This document shows, piece after piece, positions 5,947 to 6,663 of a stretch of DNA of 6,663 nt. Under the pieces are notes generated by a model, which was not told where the DNA came from, ran no database searches, and saw only the letters and a list, made by a program, of their open reading frames with translations. How positions within the stretch are numbered: position 1 is the first letter of the stretch; the number at the start of each line of letters is the position of its first letter. The position numbers and the translations under genes were made by a program. This DNA comes from Burkholderiaceae bacterium (lineage in GTDB: Bacteria > Pseudomonadota > Gammaproteobacteria > Burkholderiales > Burkholderiaceae_F): NCBI GenBank assembly GCA_013813185.1, contig JACCSD010000308.1, positions 1-6,663 on the forward strand, in the 5' to 3' direction.

Positions 5947-6663
5947 GTGAGCCTCCGTAGCGTCGCCGGCGTCTGCGTCGGCTTGCTCATTGTGATTGCG
6001 TGTGCCGGACGACTTCTCCATTTGGATTCGGATCCGTCGTTTCCGACTTGGATTGGATATGTCGTCGACGAAGGGCGCTGGAGCGAAACCGCGCGCAACC
6101 TCGCGCTATTCGGAGACGCGGATGTTAACTGGTTCTCGCGGCTACACCTGTTCATCAGCCCTGGCTACCAGGCGGTCAACTACATCATTTTCCTTGCGCT
6201 CGGGGTCGACTTCTGGTCAGCGCGGCTGTTCGGCGCGGTCGCCGGCATCCTAGTCGTGCTAACTGTCTTCTTTGCACTCCGGCGCCATATCACTCCGTTA
6301 GCGCTCGCGTTTGGCGTTGTGATTCTCGGTCTCGAAACGAATGTATTTTGGGCGAGCAGGATGGCACTGCCCGAGATGCCAGCGGTGCTGGCGACGCTGC
6401 TCGCGTTTCTGCTGCTCTTATTTAGACGAAAGACGTGGATCCATGCGCTTGCCGGCGTCATTGCCGTTGGTGCAGTGGCAATGAAGGGAACGACGGTGCT
6501 GGCGCTGCTGGTATTTCCCGTCATTGCCCTGATCGTGCCGCTTGGAACATCGACTCGAGGCCGGATCGTGCGTGCGACGGCCTTCATTGCCGGCTTCGCG
6601 CTCCCCGTTGTCGCGGGCATACCTGTGTTGTTTGCCCTTGGCGTTCTTAAGGTTAACGCGGTC
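5947..6663 (+). CDS. GT39/ArnT-like (GT-C fold) membrane glycosyltransferase, N-terminal part
   Basis: An open frame of 239 codons runs from GTG 5947, directly after an in-frame TGA at 5944, to the right edge with no stop, so the gene is partial. The first hydrophobic helix spans about 6-24. It is followed by a periplasmic-type loop carrying PSFPTWIGYVVDEGRW, where D41-E42 is the acidic pair expected in the first loop of GT-C enzymes such as ArnT and protein O-mannosyltransferases. SARLFGAVAG (91-100) and ASRMALPEMPA (136-146, with E143) match the second and third conserved segments of the GT39 group. Several further hydrophobic segments follow (about 101-110, 118-134, 145-159, 166-178, 183-198, 210-232). 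Such enzymes transfer a sugar from a polyprenyl-phosphate carrier to lipid A, protein or another glycan at the periplasmic side. The GTG has only a weak ribosome site; TTG 5983 or GTG 5992 are alternatives but would clip the first helix. It is divergent from the UXS operon and may share its control region. The acceptor is unknown. Confidence 0.9.
   Translation, partial: MSLRSVAGVCVGLLIVIACAGRLLHLDSDPSFPTWIGYVVDEGRWSETARNLALFGDADVNWFSRLHLFISPGYQAVNYIIFLALGVDFWSARLFGAVAGILVVLTVFFALRRHITPLALAFGVVILGLETNVFWASRMALPEMPAVLATLLAFLLLLFRRKTWIHALAGVIAVGAVAMKGTTVLALLVFPVIALIVPLGTSTRGRIVRATAFIAGFALPVVAGIPVLFALGVLKVNAV

Noticed and set aside
6180..6620. Minus-strand 146-codon frame opposite the GT39-like gene
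   Set aside because: Its composition is alanine/serine/threonine-rich and without motifs, as expected for the reverse of a hydrophobic membrane protein gene.

Overview
The window reads as a tightly packed carbohydrate-modification locus from a Gram-negative bacterium. Codons prefer G or C in third position and the enzyme families are typical of Proteobacteria. A Burkholderia-like betaproteobacterium is my best guess from overall protein character, but no marker gene fixes the taxon.

Seven genes lie head to tail on the minus strand, from about 5763 down to the left edge. In order of transcription they are: a UDP-glucuronate decarboxylase (UDP-xylose synthase); two small unrecognised membrane proteins that share a repeated PGYSV-type module; an FAD-dependent oxidoreductase of the UDP-galactopyranose mutase/protoporphyrinogen oxidase-like superfamily; a NodB-type polysaccharide deacetylase; a family 2 glycosyltransferase; and a radical SAM enzyme cut by the left window edge. 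Four of the six junctions are stop/start overlaps (GTGA, TAATG, ATGA, ATGA), a fifth gap is 10 bases, and the sixth is either a TTGA overlap or a 23-base gap. This points to one translationally coupled operon.

A 183-base intergenic region (5764-5946) separates this operon from a divergent plus-strand gene. That gene encodes the N-terminal part of a multispanning GT39/ArnT-like (GT-C) glycosyltransferase and runs off the right edge.

The working model is inference. UXS would supply UDP-xylose. The GT2 would load a sugar onto an acceptor, possibly a lipid. The flavoenzyme, deacetylase and radical SAM enzyme would tailor it. The GT-C enzyme would transfer a lipid-linked sugar on the periplasmic side. 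The gene set recalls the general logic of the Arn pathway (UDP-GlcA decarboxylation, GT2, NodB deacetylase, small membrane proteins, GT39) without being that pathway. The least explained parts are the two repeat-bearing membrane proteins and the radical SAM enzyme.
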